NCBI GenBank assembly: GCA_022758935.1
Contig: JAEMQG010000143.1
Coordinates: 1 to 6,441 of the forward strand
Length of the DNA: 6,441 nucleotides
Direction: 5' to 3'
DNA from: Candidatus Nitrosopumilus sp.
Lineage (GTDB): Archaea > Thermoproteota > Nitrososphaeria > Nitrososphaerales > Nitrosopumilaceae
The notes under the pieces are model-generated. The model did no database searches. It saw nothing but the letters and a program-made list of their open reading frames with translations, and was not told the origin of the DNA. Positions 5,422-6,441 of the stretch are shown piece after piece (the stretch's first letter is position 1; each line of letters starts with the position of its first letter). Position numbers and translations under genes: made by a program.

Positions 5422-6019
5422 ATCTAGAAGCTTGTGCTATTCTTTCTAATTCATGCTTCTTTTTCACAGAAGGGGCATTTGGATCATTAGAGGCTGCCAT
5501 GATAAGCTGTTCTGCCATGTGTTCTTCAATGGGTTTTGGATTAGAATACGTTGCATCCCTTATAGAATCTGCAATAAATTTCAATGCCATGTCAACTCTT
5601 CGGATTGGGGCAACATCAACAGATACATGGTATACGGTACCACCATACACAATTCTTGTTGTATCTTCATTTGGTGCAGAAAATTCAATTGCCCTAACTA
5701 AAACCTCAACTGGGTTTTGGCCAGTCTTTAATGCAATAATATCAAATGCCACTTTAACAGTATTGAGTACTTTTGTTTTTTTACCAGTCATTTTCCCGGT
5801 ATTTTTAGCATACTTTTTACCAAAGTGCATTATTTTATTACATAATCTTTCAACTATGTTTACATCCGCTTTATTGAATCTCTTTAAAGCTGAACGACCA
5901 AATGTATAGGGTAAGATTTGTTTTCTTAGTGAAATCGCCGTTTTCAATCCTGGATCTTTAACCTCAATATTAGACATATCCCATTTTCTAAATAGTAAAA
6001 GGTTCTTTGTTTCTGCCAA
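5420..6019 (-). CDS. rps7: Small-subunit ribosomal protein uS7 (archaeal S7)
   Basis: A 199-residue uS7, the primary binder of the 3' major domain of 16S rRNA that nucleates the 30S head and lies by the E site. Landmarks are DPGLKTAISLRKQILPYTFGRSALKRFNK (about 22-50), ERLCNKIMHFGKKYAKNTGKMTGKK (about 57-81), the core NPVEVLVRAIEFSAPNEDTTRIVYGGTVYHVSVDVAPIRRVD (about 101-142) and the archaeal-type C terminus SVKKKHELERIAQASR. The length is normal for archaea. The start is TTG at 6019, supported by AGGAGA six bases upstream; the first ATG (residue 15) would discard plausible coding sequence. It begins 2 bp after the rps12 stop, indicating coupled translation in one operon. Its 3' end converges on tRNA-Gln. 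No elongation factor gene follows, unlike some archaeal str-type clusters. Confidence 0.97.
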   Translation of the reverse strand: MAETKNLLLFRKWDMSNIEVKDPGLKTAISLRKQILPYTFGRSALKRFNKADVNIVERLCNKIMHFGKKYAKNTGKMTGKKTKVLNTVKVAFDIIALKTGQNPVEVLVRAIEFSAPNEDTTRIVYGGTVYHVSVDVAPIRRVDMALKFIADSIRDATYSNPKPIEEHMAEQLIMAASNDPNAPSVKKKHELERIAQASR

Positions 6020-6021
6020 TT

Positions 6022-6441
6022 CTATCTCCTTGGTTTTTCTTTCTTTCCGATCACTAACTCGTGAAGTGAAGTACCATTTACTTTGAAAACTTTGAATCTA
6101 ACTCCTGGAATATCACCCATTGCACCTCCTTGGGTTGCGCCCATCCCTTGAATATGTACCTCGTCGTGTTCATCAATGAAATTCATCGCACCGTCTCTTG
6201 GCAAGAACGCTGTAACAGTTTTACCATTTTTAATTAATTGAACTCGAACACATTTTCTAACAGCGGAGTTTGGTTGTTTTGCAGCAATACCAACTTTTTC
6301 TAAAACAATGCCTCGTCCTTGAGGTGCTCCCCTAAGAGGGTCAGATTTTTTATCAATGCCTAGTTTTCTTCTTTTATAGGTAGAGATTGCCCATCGTTGC
6401 CTCTTTCTTTTTGCAACTAAGACTCTGCCAGCAAATAATCC
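6022..6441 (-). CDS. rps12: Small-subunit ribosomal protein uS12 (5' partial)
   Basis: 139 residues are visible, entering from the window edge at [17 protein letters not shown]. uS12 sits at the 30S decoding centre and controls accuracy; it is the streptomycin-resistance protein in bacteria. Hallmarks are the basic N-terminal tail (KRKRQRW...YKRRKLG), [37 protein letters not shown], and the decoding loop [16 protein letters not shown], where bacteria have a P-x-x-G-H-N loop. [23 protein letters not shown] and a basic C terminus follow. Archaeal uS12 is about 140-147 residues, so only a handful of N-terminal residues are missing. The stop TAG is 2 bp before the rps7 TTG and carries the rps7 ribosome binding site just upstream, so the two are co-transcribed. 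Upstream operon members lie outside the window. Confidence 0.97.
   Translation of the reverse strand, partial: GLFAGRVLVAKRKRQRWAISTYKRRKLGIDKKSDPLRGAPQGRGIVLEKVGIAAKQPNSAVRKCVRVQLIKNGKTVTAFLPRDGAMNFIDEHDEVHIQGMGATQGGAMGDIPGVRFKVFKVNGTSLHELVIGKKEKPRR
6025..6030 (-). promoter_or_regulatory. Shine-Dalgarno sequence of rps7
   Basis: AGGAGA on the minus strand lies inside the last two rps12 codons, with its GGAG core six bases from the TTG. It decides the non-ATG start of rps7 and contrasts with the apparently leaderless genes elsewhere in the window. Confidence 0.7.

Noticed and set aside
5453..5909. Two plus-strand frames (82 and 136 codons) opposite rps7
   Set aside because: Both are antisense to rps7, which is unmistakable; their translations are Cys/Ser/Phe-rich artefacts.
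1..6441. Mobile elements, CRISPR arrays or attachment sites
   Set aside because: No transposase-like protein, regularly spaced repeat or long terminal inverted repeat was seen. The tRNA gene is not followed by a duplicated tRNA 3' end within the window.

Overview
The window looks like chromosomal DNA from an AT-rich archaeon. The leucyl-tRNA synthetase and ribosomal proteins uS7 and uS12 are of archaeal type. There is a tRNA gene interrupted by two introns, one of them with a readable bulge-helix-bulge fold. Several genes have TATA-like boxes about 25 bp before their start codons, which suggests leaderless transcripts. From gene content, base composition and the non-canonical tRNA intron I infer an ammonia-oxidising-type archaeon (Nitrososphaerota/Thaumarchaeota, Nitrosopumilus-like). 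That placement is inference; the archaeal assignment is solid.

Layout. 3-2498 (+) is the 3' four-fifths or more of leuS, cut by the window edge so that the HIGH motif is missing; T-tracts follow it. 2615-2830 (-) is a small helical or coiled-coil protein of unknown function with a GTG start. 2831-3186 has no convincing gene, but it holds a strong TATA box and, about 110 bp later, a short hairpin with a T6 run: a possible small-RNA unit. 3187-4200 (+) is a short geranylgeranyl-reductase-family flavoprotein. It meets tail to tail, with overlapping stop codons, a YkgJ-like cysteine-cluster protein (4197-4901, -). That gene is divergent from a small winged-helix-like protein (4937-5257, +), and the gap between them carries a perfect 9-bp inverted repeat that could be an operator. 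5303-5408 (+) is tRNA-Gln(CTG) with an 18-nt D-loop intron and a 15-nt anticodon-loop intron. It converges on rps7 (5420-6019, -), which follows rps12 (6022-6441, -, cut by the window edge) in one operon.

How they fit together. Most of the window serves translation: leucine charging, a glutamine tRNA, and two small-subunit proteins that shape the decoding centre and the 30S head. The flavoprotein probably acts on isoprenoid (archaeal lipid or quinone) double bonds. The YkgJ-like protein and the winged-helix-like protein form a divergent pair that may share control. I see no mobile element, CRISPR array or sign of recent transfer.
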